The notes beneath the pieces are model-generated. The model saw only the letters and a list, made by a program, of their open reading frames with translations, was not told where the DNA came from and ran no database searches. A DNA stretch of 13,893 bases from an uncultured Oscillibacter sp. (GTDB lineage Bacteria; Bacillota; Clostridia; Oscillospirales; Oscillospiraceae): assembly GCA_902476875.1 (NCBI GenBank), contig CABSFC010000072.1, positions 1-13,893 on the forward strand. The letters run 5' to 3'. Positions 5,552 to 12,608 of this stretch are shown here, piece by piece; the first letter of the stretch is position 1; each line of letters opens with the position of its first letter. The position numbers and the translations under genes are program-made.

Positions 5552-7788
5552 GAAGGCTCGCCGTCTTTGCCGGGGCTTTTTCACTGGGGATTTTCCTGGC
5601 CCAATACCTGCTGCCCTATGACTGGCTGCTGTCGGGCGCGGTCCTCTGCCTGTGCCTGGGCTTCGGCGCGCTTCGCCTGCCCTGGGAGTGGCGGAGGCGG
5701 GGCGTGGTGATCGGCGCGGCCCTGGCGCTGGCTCTGGGGTACGACTGGCTGTACGTCCGCCAGGTCCAGCGGCCCATGGAGGCCCTGGCGGACAAGGAGG
5801 CCGACGTCACTATGACTCTGCTGGACTACGCCGAGCCGGCCACCTATGGTGTAAAGGCCACGGTCAGGATCGAGGGGCTGCCGGGAAAGGCGGTCTATTA
5901 CGGCGACGAGACGCTGCTGGCGCTCCAGCCCGGTCAGACGATCCGGGACCGGGTCTCCCTGCGGAGCTCCGGACGCATCCGGGACGAGGGCGTGTCCGTC
6001 TTTACCTCCAAGGGTGTGTTCCTGCTGGCGTACGCGAAAGGGGAGGCGGTCTTCGGACCGGGGACCATGGAGCTGCCCCGCTGGTGGCCCGTCCGGCTGG
6101 GACGCGCCATGGGGGACCGGATTCGCGGGATGATGGACGGCGACGCCGCCGGATTCCTGATCGCCATTTTGACCGGAGAGACCGCTGGGCTCTCCGAGGG
6201 CGCGGCCTGGGACCTGTCGGAGGCGGGCATGTACCACGTCCTGGCGGTGTCCGGCATGCATTGCGGCTTTTTGCTGCTGCTTCTGCGGGCGGTCATCGGC
6301 CGCCACCGCCGCCGTCTGCTGGCGGGGGCGACGGCGGTCCTGCTGGCGGGATACGCCCTGCTGGCCGGCGCGCGGCCCTCCATGGTGCGGGCCTGCGTCA
6401 TGCTGGTGCTGCTGCTGGCGGCGCCCCTGTTCCGGCGGGAGAGCGACGCGCCCACGTCCCTGCTGACCGCCCTGTTTCTGATCCTGCTGGCAAATCCCTT
6501 CGCCGCCGCGTCCATCGGCCTGCAACTGTCCTTCGGCGCTGTGGCGGGGATCTTCTGGCTGACGCCGAGGCTCTATAAGATGCTGTCAGGCGAGAAAAAA
6601 CATGGTAAGGTTTTTCGCTTTATAGCGGCTGGCTTTTCAACAACGATGGGCGCTTTGGTATTGACCACACCGCTGACCGCGTACTATTTTGGCCTCGTGG
6701 TGCTGGTCTCGCCCATCAGCAACCTGCTGTGCCTGGGAGCGGCCAGCGTGGTGTTCATCAGCGGGCTGATCGCGGTGTTCGTGGGCTTTCTCTGCCCGCC
6801 GCTGGGAAATCTGCTCGGGCTGCTTCCGGCGCTGCTGGGGCGGTACATTCTTGCCATGGCCCATCTGCTGGCGGGGTTGCCCTATCACGCGGTGTATCTG
6901 GACAACCCCTATCTGAAATACTGGCTGGCTTTTACCTACCTGCTCTTTGTCGCGGCGTTTCTCCTGAAGCCCAGGACCCGTCGAAAATACCTGGTGGCCG
7001 CGCTCTGCGGCGGGCTGGCGCTGGCGGTGACGGTGCACCTGGGCGCGGCCCGGTACCGCGGCGGCCTGGACGTGCTGGTGCTGGACGTGGGGCAGGGGCA
7101 GAGCGTGCTGCTGGCCTCCGACGGACACTTCGCCCTGGCGGACTGCGGTAGCGCCAACAACTGGCAGGACCCCGGCGAGACGGCGGTCCACCATCTGCGG
7201 ACCATGGGCTGCCGGACGCTGGACTGCCTGATCCTGACCCACTACGACAGCGACCACATCAGCGGCGCGGCGAAGGTGCTGGAACACCTGCCAGTCTCCG
7301 CGCTGATGGTGCCAGAGCTGCCGGAGGCCGGGAGCCAGGGGGCCGGGGTGCTGGAGACGGCAAGGGCCCGCAGCACGGAAGTCCGAGTTCTGGCGGAGAC
7401 GGAGACCCTCGACTTTGGGCGGGCGTCTCTGACGGTGTATCCGCCGGTCAGCGACAGGGGGGACAACGAGCGGGGCCTGAGCGTCCTGGCGTCCACCGGG
7501 GAGAAGGACCTGCTCATCACCGGCGACATGGACGGCGCCACGGAGCGCAAGCTTCTGGAGACCTACGGTCTGCCGGACATCGAGGCGCTGGTGGTGGGAC
7601 ACCACGGCTCCAAATACTCCACTTCCGACAGGCTGCTGGACGCCCTGACGCCGGAGACGGCTGTCATCAGCGTGGGCGCCAACAGCTACGGCCACCCGGC
7701 GGACGAGACGTTGCGCCGTCTGGCGGAGCACGGCTGCGCCATTTACCGCACGGACCGGCAGGGCGGCGTCCACCTATCTTTGAATTGA
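5548..7788 (+). CDS. comEC: ComEC/Rec2 DNA-uptake channel with C-terminal metallo-beta-lactamase domain
   Basis: ComEC forms the membrane channel that brings single-stranded DNA into the cell during natural transformation. The 746-residue protein has the full three-part layout. Membrane helices and a soluble OB-like domain occupy about 1-190. The polytopic competence domain covers about 195-500 and includes the signature GMYHVLAVSGMHCG near 226-239. A metallo-beta-lactamase-like domain runs from about 506 to the end: LDVGQGQS, HYDSDH at 565-570 with H565, D567, D569 and H570, TGDMD, and HHGSKYST. The metal-binding motif is intact, so a nuclease role for this domain is possible. The start ATG overlaps the XRE gene by ATGA, and the stop lies in the ribosome site of holA. 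No comEA or pilus genes are in the window, so competence itself cannot be inferred. Confidence 0.95.
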   Translation: MRRLAVFAGAFSLGIFLAQYLLPYDWLLSGAVLCLCLGFGALRLPWEWRRRGVVIGAALALALGYDWLYVRQVQRPMEALADKEADVTMTLLDYAEPATYGVKATVRIEGLPGKAVYYGDETLLALQPGQTIRDRVSLRSSGRIRDEGVSVFTSKGVFLLAYAKGEAVFGPGTMELPRWWPVRLGRAMGDRIRGMMDGDAAGFLIAILTGETAGLSEGAAWDLSEAGMYHVLAVSGMHCGFLLLLLRAVIGRHRRRLLAGATAVLLAGYALLAGARPSMVRACVMLVLLLAAPLFRRESDAPTSLLTALFLILLANPFAAASIGLQLSFGAVAGIFWLTPRLYKMLSGEKKHGKVFRFIAAGFSTTMGALVLTTPLTAYYFGLVVLVSPISNLLCLGAASVVFISGLIAVFVGFLCPPLGNLLGLLPALLGRYILAMAHLLAGLPYHAVYLDNPYLKYWLAFTYLLFVAAFLLKPRTRRKYLVAALCGGLALAVTVHLGAARYRGGLDVLVLDVGQGQSVLLASDGHFALADCGSANNWQDPGETAVHHLRTMGCRTLDCLILTHYDSDHISGAAKVLEHLPVSALMVPELPEAGSQGAGVLETARARSTEVRVLAETETLDFGRASLTVYPPVSDRGDNERGLSVLASTGEKDLLITGDMDGATERKLLETYGLPDIEALVVGHHGSKYSTSDRLLDALTPETAVISVGANSYGHPADETLRRLAEHGCAIYRTDRQGGVHLSLN

Positions 7789-7798
7789 GGAGACCGAT

Positions 7799-8854
7799 AT
7801 GGCATACGCGAAAAAAGCGCCCAAGAGCAACGAGGCGTTTCAGAAGCTGAAGGCGGACCTGTCCGCCGGGACGATCGGGTGCGCCTACATCTTTTACGGC
7901 GAGGAGAGCTACCTGCGGGAGTACTACCTTGGGGAGCTGCGGAAGAAGCTGGTGCCCGCCGGGTTTGAGGAGTTCAACTACCACAAGCTGGAGGGGAAGG
8001 ACCTGACGGTCCAGAGCCTGGTGGAGATGGCGGAGGCCATGCCCATGATGGCGGAGCGGACCCTCATTGTTGTGACGGACTTCGACCTCTTCAAGCTGAA
8101 CGAGGAGCAACGGGAGAAGCTGATCGCCTTTTTTGACGACATCCCACCGTACACCTGCGTGGTGTTCGTCTACGACACGGTGGAGTACAAGCCTAACCGG
8201 ACTGTGAAGAAGCTGTACAAGGCTGTATCCGACCATGTGGCGGCGGTGGAGTTCCGGGCGGCGGACAACAGCGACCTGGTGGCCTGGATCGCCCGGCGCT
8301 TCCGCGCCCTGGGGAAGGAGATCGACCGCCAGACGGCGGAGTATCTGATTTTCACCTGCGGCGGGCTGATGACAGGTCTGGTGCCGGAGATCGCCAAGAT
8401 CGGAGCCTACGCAAAGGGAAAAGCCATTACACAAAAAGACATCGACGCGGTGGCGGACCCGGTGCTGTCGGCGGAGGTGTTCAAGCTGTCCGACGCGGTG
8501 CTGCAGGGCAATTACGACCTGGCGGCGTCCATTCTGGGAGACCTTTTGAAAATGCAGACGGAGCCCATTATGATCCTGGCGGCCCTGGGCAGCCAGCTGC
8601 GGCGCATCTACACCGCCCGCATGGCCATCGACAGCGGCAAGGACAAGTATTGGCTCATGGAGCTGTGGGACATGAAATCCGACTACCCGGCAAAGCTGCT
8701 GATCAGCGCCGCCAGACGGACCACCGCCGGCTGGTGCGCCGACGCGGTAAAGATGTGCCAGGTGCTGGACCGCCGGATGAAGAGCGAGAAGGGCATCGAC
8801 GCGGCGGGGGAGCTGAAGCTGCTGCTGGTGCGGCTGGGGGCGCGGCGGAAATGA
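7799..8854 (+). CDS. holA: DNA polymerase III delta subunit HolA
   Basis: The delta subunit is the part of the clamp loader that opens the beta sliding clamp. The protein of 351 residues is of normal length (about 340). The N-terminal AAA+-like fold begins with CAYIFYGEESYLREYYLGEL (about 27-46), the degenerate nucleotide site typical of delta. The C-terminal collar helices include QTEPIMILAALGSQLRRIY, a strong family hallmark. ATG at 7799 has GAGGAG at 7787-7792, which overlaps the comEC stop. The gene overlaps the following RNase M5 gene by ATGA. comEC-holA adjacency is common in Firmicutes. Confidence 0.95.
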   Translation: MAYAKKAPKSNEAFQKLKADLSAGTIGCAYIFYGEESYLREYYLGELRKKLVPAGFEEFNYHKLEGKDLTVQSLVEMAEAMPMMAERTLIVVTDFDLFKLNEEQREKLIAFFDDIPPYTCVVFVYDTVEYKPNRTVKKLYKAVSDHVAAVEFRAADNSDLVAWIARRFRALGKEIDRQTAEYLIFTCGGLMTGLVPEIAKIGAYAKGKAITQKDIDAVADPVLSAEVFKLSDAVLQGNYDLAASILGDLLKMQTEPIMILAALGSQLRRIYTARMAIDSGKDKYWLMELWDMKSDYPAKLLISAARRTTAGWCADAVKMCQVLDRRMKSEKGIDAAGELKLLLVRLGARRK

Positions 8855-9444
8855 GGAAGATCAGGGAAGTCATCGTGGTGGAGGGGCGGTACGACAAGAA
8901 CACCCTCTCCCAGGTGGTGGACGCCACCGTCATCACGCTGGGCGGCTTTTCCGTGTTCAATGACCGGGAGAAGCTGGCGTTTCTCCGCCGTCTGGCGGAG
9001 AAGCAGGGCCTCATCGTCCTGACGGACAGCGACGGCGCGGGCTTTGTCATCCGCAACTACCTGAAAGGCGCCCTGCCGAAGGACCGGGTCAAGCAGGCGT
9101 ATATTCCCGATATCCACGGCAAGGAGCGCCGCAAGCGGGCCCCGGGCAGGGAGGGCAAGCTGGGCGTGGAGGGCATGAGGCCCGACGTGCTGCTGAAGGT
9201 CCTGCGCCGGGCCGGGGCGACGTTTCTGGACGAGGCGGAGGAGACGCGGGCGGAAAAAGCCCCCATCACCAAGGCGGACCTGTTTGAGCTGGGCCTGACC
9301 GGCGGGCCGGACAGCGCCGCGAAGCGCCGGGCGCTGCTGAAGCGCCTGGACCTGCCGGAGCGCCTGACCGCCAACGGCCTGCTGGAGGCGCTGAACCTGC
9401 TGTACAGCCGGGAGGAGCTGGCGGACCTGCTGGAGAAGCGGTAA
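8851..9444 (+). CDS. rnmV: RNase M5-like Toprim protein (DUF4093 C-terminus)
   Basis: RNase M5 cleaves the 5S rRNA precursor in Firmicutes. The 197-residue protein has an N-terminal Toprim fold with E11 (VVEGRYDKN) and D59/D61 (LTDSDGAG), the acidic metal-binding residues of the family. The C-terminal half ends in an arginine- and leucine-rich segment (about 150-197) that I associate with DUF4093. The length fits RNase M5 (about 190). I placed the start at ATG 8851, which overlaps the holA stop by ATGA; the frame stays open upstream to 8650 but only within holA. Toprim proteins can be confused with small primases or topoisomerase fragments, but size and the EGR...DSDGAG layout favour RNase M5. 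Confidence 0.85.
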   Translation: MRKIREVIVVEGRYDKNTLSQVVDATVITLGGFSVFNDREKLAFLRRLAEKQGLIVLTDSDGAGFVIRNYLKGALPKDRVKQAYIPDIHGKERRKRAPGREGKLGVEGMRPDVLLKVLRRAGATFLDEAEETRAEKAPITKADLFELGLTGGPDSAAKRRALLKRLDLPERLTANGLLEALNLLYSREELADLLEKR

Positions 9445-9445
9445 A

Positions 9446-9487
9446 CGTTTCCGCGGACGCCGCGTCCGCGGGGGGGGCATGGAAACG
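9446..9487 (+). repeat. Nested inverted repeat after rnmV
   Basis: A perfect 9-bp stem (9451-9459 with 9463-9471, loop CCG) is nested in outer arms CGTTTCC (9446-9452) and GGAAACG (9481-9487), with a G8 tract and CAT bulged on one side. The arms compete for two bases at each edge of the inner stem. It lies right after the rnmV stop but is followed by neither strand's T-run, so it is not a standard intrinsic terminator; it may stabilise the mRNA end or slow polymerase. Confidence 0.6.
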
Positions 9488-9517
9488 GACTGGCGATACA
9501 CCCAAAATTTTCGTTGA

Positions 9518-9534
9518 TTCGACAGAATTCGACA
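9518..9534 (-). promoter_or_regulatory. Tandem Spo0A boxes (two perfect TGTCGAA, 10 bp apart)
   Basis: TTCGACA occurs at 9518-9524 and again at 9528-9534, which on the minus strand is TGTCGAA twice, exactly one helical turn apart. TGTCGAA is the consensus 0A box, and one copy even has the full TTTTGTCGAA. Tandem boxes at 10 bp match the way a Spo0A dimer binds. The downstream box covers the candidate -35 of the next gene. Spo0A as the binder is inference from the motif. Confidence 0.65.
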
Positions 9535-9561
9535 AAATCTTTGGCGTTTGGATGATATGCT
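9529..9561 (+). promoter_or_regulatory. Candidate Spo0A-activated promoter of the DUF6514-like gene
   Basis: TCGACA (9529-9534), inside the second 0A box, can act as -35. TGATATGCT (9553-9561) gives an extended -10 (TG-A-TATGCT). The spacer is 21 bp, too long for unaided sigma-A but like the 21-22 bp of the Spo0A-activated spoIIE and spoIIG promoters. The leader would then contain a hairpin, AGCCGG (9573-9578) with CCGGCT (9589-9594). Confidence 0.45.
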
Positions 9562-9611
9562 TCTCCCATCAGAGCCGGACACGGGATACCGGCTGAAAGG
9601 GGAGAATGTGT

Positions 9612-9857
9612 GTGCGGAGATATTTGGCCGGCGCGGCGCGGTGCCATGAGACGTCGGTGCGCTACTATCTGCTGGCGGAGGGCGTAAAGAGCGGCAGGCG
9701 GCGCTACGGCGTTCTGGTGGAGGGCGGCGGCAGGCAGGCGATCCCGGCGGTGACCACTTCCCGGCGGCGTGTGCAGGCGCTGCTGGAGCTGCTGATCCGG
9801 GGGCGCGTCACGCCGGCGGCGGCCCGGGACGTGGTGGAGGACTGGCTGCTGACCTGA
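9612..9857 (+). CDS. Small DUF6514-like protein, unknown function
   Basis: This 81-residue protein has no signal peptide or membrane segment. Its N-terminal part is strand-like and basic (VRYYLLAEGV, RRRYGVLVEG). Then follow AIPAVTTSRRRVQALLELL and a final helix TPAAARDVVEDWL. The order YGV, AVTTSRRRVQALLELL and DVVEDWL resembles DUF6514, a family I recall from Clostridia; this is a match by eye. I prefer the GTG at 9612, with AAAGGGGAG (9596-9604) 7 bases upstream. The ATG at 9606 in the same frame has that site only one base away. It is probably expressed from its own promoter overlapped by Spo0A boxes, which hints at a role during entry into sporulation. Confidence 0.7.
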   Translation: MRRYLAGAARCHETSVRYYLLAEGVKSGRRRYGVLVEGGGRQAIPAVTTSRRRVQALLELLIRGRVTPAAARDVVEDWLLT

Positions 9858-9878
9858 GCGCTTTTTTGCTCGGTTTTT
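9856..9878 (+). terminator. Weak possible terminator after the DUF6514-like gene
   Basis: GAGC (9856-9859) can pair with GCTC (9868-9871), followed by GGTTTTT. The stem is only 4 bp, so termination may be partial. Confidence 0.3.
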
Positions 9879-9890
9879 GTAAAAAAATAC

Positions 9891-9919
9891 TTGCAATCAC
9901 AAGGGGTTTGTGGTATCCT
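9891..9919 (+). promoter_or_regulatory. Sigma-A promoter of rplS
   Basis: TTGCAA (9891-9896), a 17-bp spacer and TATCCT (9914-9919) form a good sigma-A promoter. A/T-rich sequence (T and A tracts at 9862-9888) lies just upstream as a possible UP element, as expected for a highly expressed ribosomal gene. The start is near 9926. Confidence 0.72.
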
Positions 9920-9925
9920 ATTCAG

Positions 9926-10020
9926 GCTACAAAGGGCGGTCCTCTGCCGTGCACGCGCAAAACGCGCCAAAGTGCCCTGGAAAAGCGGCAAGAACGCCTA
10001 TACAATAGGAGGAAATATCC
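9926..10020 (+). promoter_or_regulatory. Structured rplS leader, candidate L19 autoregulatory leader
   Basis: The 95-base leader is longer than ribosome binding needs and can fold. GCAC (9951-9954) pairs with GTGC (9972-9975), stacked on GCGC (9955-9958) with GCGC (9964-9967), with a CAAA bulge and an AAAAC loop. GGGC (9934-9937) can pair with GCCC (9974-9977) as an alternative. Firmicutes are known to have an L19 leader RNA before rplS; I cannot confirm this is a member. Confidence 0.4.
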
Positions 10021-10362
10021 ATGGATCTCATCAAAGAACTGAACAAGGAAACCCTGGCCAAGGAGCTGCCCCAGGTCCAGATCGGCGACACCGTGCGTGT
10101 CCACGTGAAGGTCAAGGAGGGCTCCCGCGAGCGTATCCAGGTCTTCGAGGGCACCGTCATCGCCAAGAAGCACGGCGGCATCGAGGAGACCATCACCGTC
10201 CGCCGCATTTCCTACGGTGTCGGCGTGGAGAAGGTGTTCCCTGTCCACTCTCCTTCCATTGAGACCATCCAGGTCGTCCGGAACGGCGCTGTCCGCCGCG
10301 CCAAGCTGTACTATCTGCGCGGCCGTGTCGGCAAGGGCGCCAAGGTCAAGGAGAAGCTCTAA
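10021..10362 (+). CDS. rplS: 50S ribosomal protein L19
   Basis: L19 sits at the interface of the 50S and 30S subunits and contacts 16S rRNA bridges. The 113-residue protein is of standard length and carries the family motifs IGDTVRVHVKVKEGSRERIQVFEGTVI (about 22-48), GIEETITVRRISYGVGVEKVFPVHSP (about 53-78) and the basic end RRAKLYYLRGRVGKGAKVKE. The SD AGGAGG (10007-10012) is 8 bases from the ATG. The gene has its own promoter and strong terminator and lies directly before lepB and rbgA, the usual Firmicute neighbourhood. Confidence 0.98.
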   Translation: MDLIKELNKETLAKELPQVQIGDTVRVHVKVKEGSRERIQVFEGTVIAKKHGGIEETITVRRISYGVGVEKVFPVHSPSIETIQVVRNGAVRRAKLYYLRGRVGKGAKVKEKL

Positions 10363-10369
10363 GAGAGAG

Positions 10370-10404
10370 AAAAAGAGAGGCGAAAGCCTCTCTTTTTTGT
10401 TTTG
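10370..10404 (+). terminator. Strong intrinsic terminator of rplS
   Basis: AAAAAGAGAGGC (10370-10381) pairs perfectly with GCCTCTCTTTTT (10386-10397) around a GAAA tetraloop, and the T-rich tail continues to 10403. It starts 8 bases after the rplS stop. Confidence 0.92.
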
Positions 10405-10454
10405 ACAAAAAGAGGACCGCGGGCGGCGCGTAATGGAAAATTTGCCGCTATCCC

Positions 10455-10483
10455 TTGTGGTCCGGGATTTTTTTTGTTATACT
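10455..10483 (+). promoter_or_regulatory. Sigma-A promoter of the lepB-lepB-rbgA-rnhB-yraN operon
   Basis: TTGTGG (10455-10460), a 17-bp spacer containing a T8 tract, and TATACT (10478-10483). The start is near 10490, about 37 bases before the chosen lepB start. The gaps downstream are all short or negative, so this promoter may serve six genes through 13826. Confidence 0.72.
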
Positions 10484-10526
10484 ACTTTAGATTATGTTGG
10501 AAGCGTATCGGCTGAGGAGGGATGAC

Positions 10527-11111
10527 ATGGCAGCGGAGCGGAAAACGGAGCGGCCGGACCGGGGGCTTTACGATTGGGTGCAGACGCTGGTGTGCGCGGT
10601 GACGGCGGTGGTTTTGATCTTCGCCTTCGCGGCGCGGATCGTCAGCGTGTCCGGGCCGTCCATGCGGGAGACCCTCCAGAACGGCGACAAGCTGCTGGTG
10701 CTGGACAGCCACCTGTGCGGGGAGTACCGGCAGGGGGACATCGTGATCTTCCAGAAGCCGGACTTTGAGGACGGCGAGCAGATCGTCAAGCGGGTCGTCG
10801 CCACGGCGGGCCAGACGGTGGACGTCGACTTCGGCGCGGGCGTGGTGTATGTGGACGGCGAGGCGCTGGAGGAGCCCTACACCCGGGAGCCCACCTGGCT
10901 GGACGAGGGGCTGTCGTTCCCCGTCACGGTGCCGGAGGGCTGCGTGTTCGTCATGGGCGACAATCGCAACGACAGCAAGGACAGCCGCCACACGGAGCTG
11001 GGTCCGCTGGACACCCGCTGCGTCATTGGCCGGGCGGTGCTGATCGCCATTCCCGGCGAGACCGCCGGACTGGAGCGCCGGGAGTGGAGCCGCGTGGGCG
11101 TGCCGGATTGA
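10527..11111 (+). CDS. lepB: Type I signal peptidase, copy 1
   Basis: Signal peptidase I removes signal peptides from exported proteins at the outer face of the cytoplasmic membrane. The 194-residue protein has a short cytoplasmic tail, one membrane anchor (about 18-36) and the extracellular Ser/Lys catalytic domain. S45 (SGPSMRETL) and K88 (IVKRVVATAGQ) are the expected catalytic pair, and GDNRNDSKDSR (about 146-156) is the conserved box E. The first box has Glu where SMxPTL normally has Pro. I chose ATG 10527 because GAGGAGG (10514-10520) is 6 bases upstream; an in-frame ATG at 10494 has no ribosome site and lies at the transcription start. A second copy follows after 18 bases, with blocks of near-identical DNA. 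Confidence 0.95.
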   Translation: MAAERKTERPDRGLYDWVQTLVCAVTAVVLIFAFAARIVSVSGPSMRETLQNGDKLLVLDSHLCGEYRQGDIVIFQKPDFEDGEQIVKRVVATAGQTVDVDFGAGVVYVDGEALEEPYTREPTWLDEGLSFPVTVPEGCVFVMGDNRNDSKDSRHTELGPLDTRCVIGRAVLIAIPGETAGLERREWSRVGVPD

Positions 11112-11129
11112 TTTTGAGGAGAGACAGAG

Positions 11130-11726
11130 ATGCGGAAAAAAGAAAAGGACAGGGATAAAAAGAAGAGGGAAGAGGACAAGGGCTTCTACGACTGGGTCCA
11201 GGCGCTGGTCTGCTCCGTTTTGACGGTGGTGCTGCTGTTCACCTTTGTCATCCGCCTGATCGGCGTGGAGGGCCACTCCATGGTGCCGACCCTCCAGAAC
11301 GGGGACCGGCTGCTGGTGCTGAACGCCATGCTGTACGACGATTACCAGTACGGCGACATCGTGGTGCTGCGGAAGGAGGCCTTTCTGGACGAGCCAATCG
11401 TCAAGCGGGTCATCGCCACGGCGGGCCAGACGGTGGATATCGACTTTTCAACAGGCTCCGTCTATGTGGACGGCAGACTGCTGAAAGAGGACTACATCAA
11501 CGAGCTGACCTTCCTGGAGGAAGGGACCGAGTTCCCCCTGACGGTGCCGGAGGGCTGCGTGTTCGTCATGGGCGACAACCGCAACCACTCCAGCGACAGC
11601 CGGGACTCCCGGCTGGGGACGGTGGATGTGCGCTACGTCATCGGCAAGGCGGTGTTCCTGGCTTTCCCGGGACCGGACGAGTATACGGATAAACGGAGCT
11701 TTGACCGGATCGGAGTGATCGCATGA
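11130..11726 (+). CDS. lepB: Type I signal peptidase, copy 2
   Basis: This is a paralogue of the preceding gene. The 198-residue protein has a very basic and acidic N-terminal tail (residues 2-17, mostly K, R, E and D), one membrane anchor (about 23-44), catalytic S50 (VEGHSMVPTL, the canonical form) and K92 (IVKRVIATAGQ), and GDNRNHSSDSR near 147-157. AGGAG (11117-11121) is 8 bases before the ATG. The stop overlaps the rbgA start by ATGA. The two enzymes may differ in substrate choice; nothing in the sequence says how. Clostridia often carry several signal peptidases, but adjacent copies with this much DNA identity suggest duplication or gene conversion. Confidence 0.95.
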   Translation: MRKKEKDRDKKKREEDKGFYDWVQALVCSVLTVVLLFTFVIRLIGVEGHSMVPTLQNGDRLLVLNAMLYDDYQYGDIVVLRKEAFLDEPIVKRVIATAGQTVDIDFSTGSVYVDGRLLKEDYINELTFLEEGTEFPLTVPEGCVFVMGDNRNHSSDSRDSRLGTVDVRYVIGKAVFLAFPGPDEYTDKRSFDRIGVIA

Positions 11727-12595
11727 ATATACAATGGTATCCCGGCCACATGACAAAGACCCGGCGTATGATCGCCGAGCAGATCAAAAACGTGGACGCG
11801 GTGTGTGAGATTCTGGACGCCCGCATCCCGGTGTCCAGCCGGAATCCGGACGTGGACGAGCTGACGGCGGGGAAGCCCCGCCTGGTGGTGCTGAACCGGG
11901 TGGACCAGGCGGACCCGGAGGCCACAAAGCGGTGGGCCGCCTATTTCCGGGCCAAGGGCTGCGCGGTGCTGGAGTCCGACGCCAAAGGCGGCCAGGGCAC
12001 GGCGAAATTCGCGGGAGCCGTCCGGGAGCTGCTGGCGGACAAGCTGCGCGCCTACGCTGAAAAGGGCCAGGTGGGCCGTGTGGTCCGGGTCATGATTCTG
12101 GGCATCCCCAACGTGGGGAAGTCCACGTTTATCAATAAGGTGGCGGGCCGCAAGACGGCCAAGACCGAGGACCGCCCCGGCGTCACCCGCGCCAAGCAGT
12201 GGGTGCCCATCGACAAGGGGCTGGAGCTGCTGGACACGCCGGGCATCCTGTGGCCGAAATTCGAGGACCAGAGCGTGGGGCTGAACCTGGCGTTCACCGG
12301 CGCGGTGAAGGACGATATCCTGGATGTGGAGACCCTGGGCTGCCATCTGATGGCCTATCTTGGCGGACAGTATCCGGAGGCGGTCAAAACCGGCTATAAG
12401 TTGCCCGTCCTTCCGGAGCGGGAGGCGGAGGAGAACGACGTGGCCTACGGCTACCGCCTGCTGGAGGCGGCGGGAAGGAAGCGGGGCTTTCTGGTCTCCG
12501 GCGGCGAGGTGGACACGGAGCGGATGGCGAAGATTCTGCTGGACGAGTTCCGCTCCGGCAAGCTGGGCCGCTTTACACTGGAGCTGCCGGAGTAA
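11723..12595 (+). CDS. rbgA: Ribosome biogenesis GTPase RbgA (YlqF)
   Basis: RbgA is a circularly permuted GTPase needed for late assembly of the 50S subunit. The 290-residue protein shows the permuted motif order. The N-terminal WYPGHMTK contains H9, the proposed catalytic histidine. G4 comes next as NRVD (58-61, Arg in place of the usual Lys of NKxD). Then come G1 GIPNVGKST (127-135), G2 around T155 (RPGVTR) and G3 DTPG (171-174). The C-terminal RNA-binding domain ends at GRFTLELP. The start overlaps lepB copy 2 by ATGA. Its position between rplS and rnhB is the classic Firmicute order and fits its role in ribosome assembly. Confidence 0.96.
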   Translation: MNIQWYPGHMTKTRRMIAEQIKNVDAVCEILDARIPVSSRNPDVDELTAGKPRLVVLNRVDQADPEATKRWAAYFRAKGCAVLESDAKGGQGTAKFAGAVRELLADKLRAYAEKGQVGRVVRVMILGIPNVGKSTFINKVAGRKTAKTEDRPGVTRAKQWVPIDKGLELLDTPGILWPKFEDQSVGLNLAFTGAVKDDILDVETLGCHLMAYLGGQYPEAVKTGYKLPVLPEREAEENDVAYGYRLLEAAGRKRGFLVSGGEVDTERMAKILLDEFRSGKLGRFTLELPE

Positions 12596-12608
12596 AAGGA
12601 GGATACCC

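Noticed and set aside
6587..6670. A locally AT-richer patch inside comEC that could suggest a foreign insert or internal promoter
   Set aside because: The frame is intact and encodes a plausible loop between membrane helices; no -35/-10 pair or repeat was found.
8650..8850. An upstream extension of the RNase M5 gene
   Set aside because: These bases encode the end of holA in another frame; the ATG at 8851 overlaps the holA stop by ATGA and gives the expected protein start.
10494..10526. Earlier ATG for lepB copy 1
   Set aside because: It lies within a few bases of the predicted transcription start with no ribosome site, whereas ATG 10527 has GAGGAGG at the right distance.
12360..12608. An upstream extension of the zinc-ribbon gene
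   Set aside because: It overlaps the rbgA C-terminus in another frame; ATG 12609 has a strong ribosome site and begins directly with the zinc-binding CPVC.
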